Shown in pieces: positions 4,872-5,493 of a DNA stretch of 5,493 nucleotides. The notes under the pieces are model-generated. The model had not been told where the DNA came from. It made no database searches and saw only the letters and a program-made list of their open reading frames with translations. The position numbers and the translations under genes are program-made. Every line of letters starts with the position of its first letter. Positions within the stretch are counted from its first letter, which is position 1. Origin of the DNA: Deinococcus marmoris (GTDB lineage Bacteria; Deinococcota; Deinococci; Deinococcales; Deinococcaceae); NCBI RefSeq assembly GCF_001949125.1, contig NZ_MSTI01000113.1, positions 1 to 5,493 of the forward strand. Direction: 5' to 3'.

Positions 4872-4929
4872 CAACGTTGTGACGAAACACCATTGATTCA
4901 GCTATCCCACTCGAAGGAAAACACGTCAC

Positions 4930-5175
4930 ATGAAAAACCAACAAGGGGAAAGCCTGACCCACATGATAGGCCAAAACGCCACCACATTTTCAGACCGCGA
5001 CACATTTAAGACCCCCTTCACCCCCAAAGGAGCGAAAGCCACCGCTCACTTTCTGGAGATGGCGCAGGCCTGCCAGGCGGACGCGCCACCCCGCGTTGTA
5101 GCCTCAATCGCCCGAAAACCCCTGATAAGGGCCTACTCAGTACCTGACACTTTCAGATTCAGGCTGGCTGGGTGA
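4930..5175 (+). pseudogene. N-terminal fragment of an unknown gene, interrupted by an IS4-type element
   Basis: The ATG at 4930 follows AAGGAA (4914-4919) at a loose spacing of about 10-11 nt. The first ~65-68 residues look native: MKNQQGESLTHMIGQNATTF, then FKTPFTPKGAKATAHFLEMA and RVVASIARKPLI. From about residue 68 the frame enters the end of the IS4-type element (SVPDTFRFRLAG) and stops at 5175. The original gene presumably continues beyond the far end of the IS, outside the window. There is no signal peptide, and no domain can be recognised in so short a piece. A possible base-paired leader (TGTGACG/CGTCACA) precedes the start. It may have been under the control of the regulator at 4311, but that is a guess from position. 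Confidence 0.5.
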
Positions 5176-5493
5176 GGGAAAAGCGGTCATCAAGAGTGCG
5201 AGAAAAGTTTGGAAGAGGGGACGCTGCCAGCGCAGGGCGTCACACAGCAGATCCCAGCCATATTGGGCCAGACTCATGGCCCTGCGCCCGTGGGCTTTGA
5301 CTGCGATGGGAAGCGCATCTGCGCGCCATGCGCCGATCCGCACCATCCAGGCATACGCGAGACTGAGCAGAAGAAAGAGGCGTCCAATGCGGTCTGGCGC
5401 GGTCATGTGGGTGTCCTCCAAACCCAGACCGCGAGACTTCATACCGCTGAATGTGCATTCGATCCCCCAGCGCATTCGGTAGACCTGCAAGAC
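5130..5493 (-). mobile_element. IS4-family insertion sequence, partial
   Basis: The 3' end of an IS4-type element, transcribed leftwards and continuing past the right edge of the window. The transposase stop (5137-5139) lies almost at the element's end, so the terminus falls roughly between 5125 and 5137. The inverted repeat probably includes GTACCTGACACTTTCAG (5140-5156). The opposite end and target duplication are not visible, so the boundary is approximate. Confidence 0.6.
5137..5493 (-). CDS. IS4-family transposase, C-terminal part
   Basis: The last ~118 residues of a DDE transposase that moves its element by cut and paste. The frame is open at the window edge, so no true start is present. 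VYRMRWGIECTFSGMKSRG fits the IS4 signature Y-(2)-R-(3)-E-(6)-K exactly: Tyr codon at 5481, Arg at 5472, catalytic Glu at 5460-5458, then Lys. A helical region (RIGRLFLLLSLAYAWMVRIG) and a basic helix (KAHGRRAMSLAQYGWDLL) follow, ending SESVRY. The earlier catalytic Asp residues lie outside the window. The gene points towards the interrupted 4930 gene. The family assignment is strong. Confidence 0.88.
   Translation of the reverse strand, partial: VLQVYRMRWGIECTFSGMKSRGLGLEDTHMTAPDRIGRLFLLLSLAYAWMVRIGAWRADALPIAVKAHGRRAMSLAQYGWDLLCDALRWQRPLFQTFLALLMTAFPSPSQPESESVRY

Larger units (their letters stand above)
4584..4929. other. Gene-free region rich in palindromes
   Basis: No convincing coding frame. 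Contents are: the near-identical repeat CCAGCGAAAAYGG at 4609-4621 and 4761-4773; the inverted repeat CCTCTAG/CTAGAGG (4671-4693); an AT island with the overlapping palindromes CTAATTAG and TAGTACTA (4719-4731); the GC-rich hairpin at 4827-4848 nested in ACTGGC/GCCAGT; and TGTGACG (4878-4884), which mirrors CGTCACA (4924-4930) at the start of the next gene. It may hold the promoter or leader of the 4930 gene, a structured RNA, or the remains of a mobile element. Confidence 0.35.

Noticed and set aside
4600..4900. CRISPR array or tandem iterons
   Set aside because: Only two-copy repeats with irregular spacing are present; there is no regular repeat-spacer pattern.
4788..5009. Plus-strand 73-codon frame overlapping the 4930 gene
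   Set aside because: Its second half is a frame-shifted shadow of the 4930 gene and its first half crosses the GC-rich hairpin.

Overview
The window looks like accessory DNA, probably a plasmid or genomic island, from a Deinococcus-type bacterium. This is inferred from four traits: moderately high GC with lower-GC intergenic islands, a winged-helix/BTAD regulator of the style common in that genus, minus-strand genes whose start codons lack a Shine-Dalgarno and sit just after a -10-like box (leaderless mRNAs, frequent in Deinococcus), and IS982-like and IS4-type transposases. No rRNA, tRNA, CRISPR array or housekeeping gene is visible. No database search was possible, so the genus is an inference.

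Layout. Positions 1-336 are the 3' end of an insertion sequence with the C-terminus of its transposase. It has inserted into a winged-helix/BTAD (SARP-like) regulator, and only the regulator's C-terminal part survives (to 964). After a 119-bp repeat-containing gap come two small overlapping genes. The first (1084-1254) encodes a 56-residue secreted peptide with a signal peptide and the C-terminal motif PPIWWPGGE. The second (1251-1520) encodes an 89-residue helical protein. Convergent to these is an intact cytochrome P450 (2690-1557, minus strand), apparently leaderless. Divergent from the P450 is a winged-helix protein (2859-3713) whose reading frame continues upstream to an in-frame stop, so it looks 5'-degraded; it is possibly a plasmid replication or partition-type protein. 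A small minus-strand gene (3954-3667) meets it tail to tail.

The stretch 3955-4310 has no convincing gene. It carries inverted repeats and an 8-bp direct repeat spaced 21 bp apart, just ahead of a 90-residue winged-helix regulator (4311-4583). The stretch 4584-4929 is also non-coding and holds several hairpins. At 4930 a gene of unknown function begins. It is cut after about 65-70 codons by an IS4-family element whose transposase (minus strand, with the Y-R-E-K signature) runs off the window end.

The most interesting unit is the regulator - exported peptide - helical partner trio. Its gene order resembles known peptide-signalling cassettes, in which a TPR-type regulator is followed by the gene for its secreted pro-peptide. 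Here the regulator has lost its N-terminus to the IS, so any such circuit would be broken or altered in this copy. The P450 and the small regulators show no evident shared pathway; the window reads as cargo genes patched together by IS activity.
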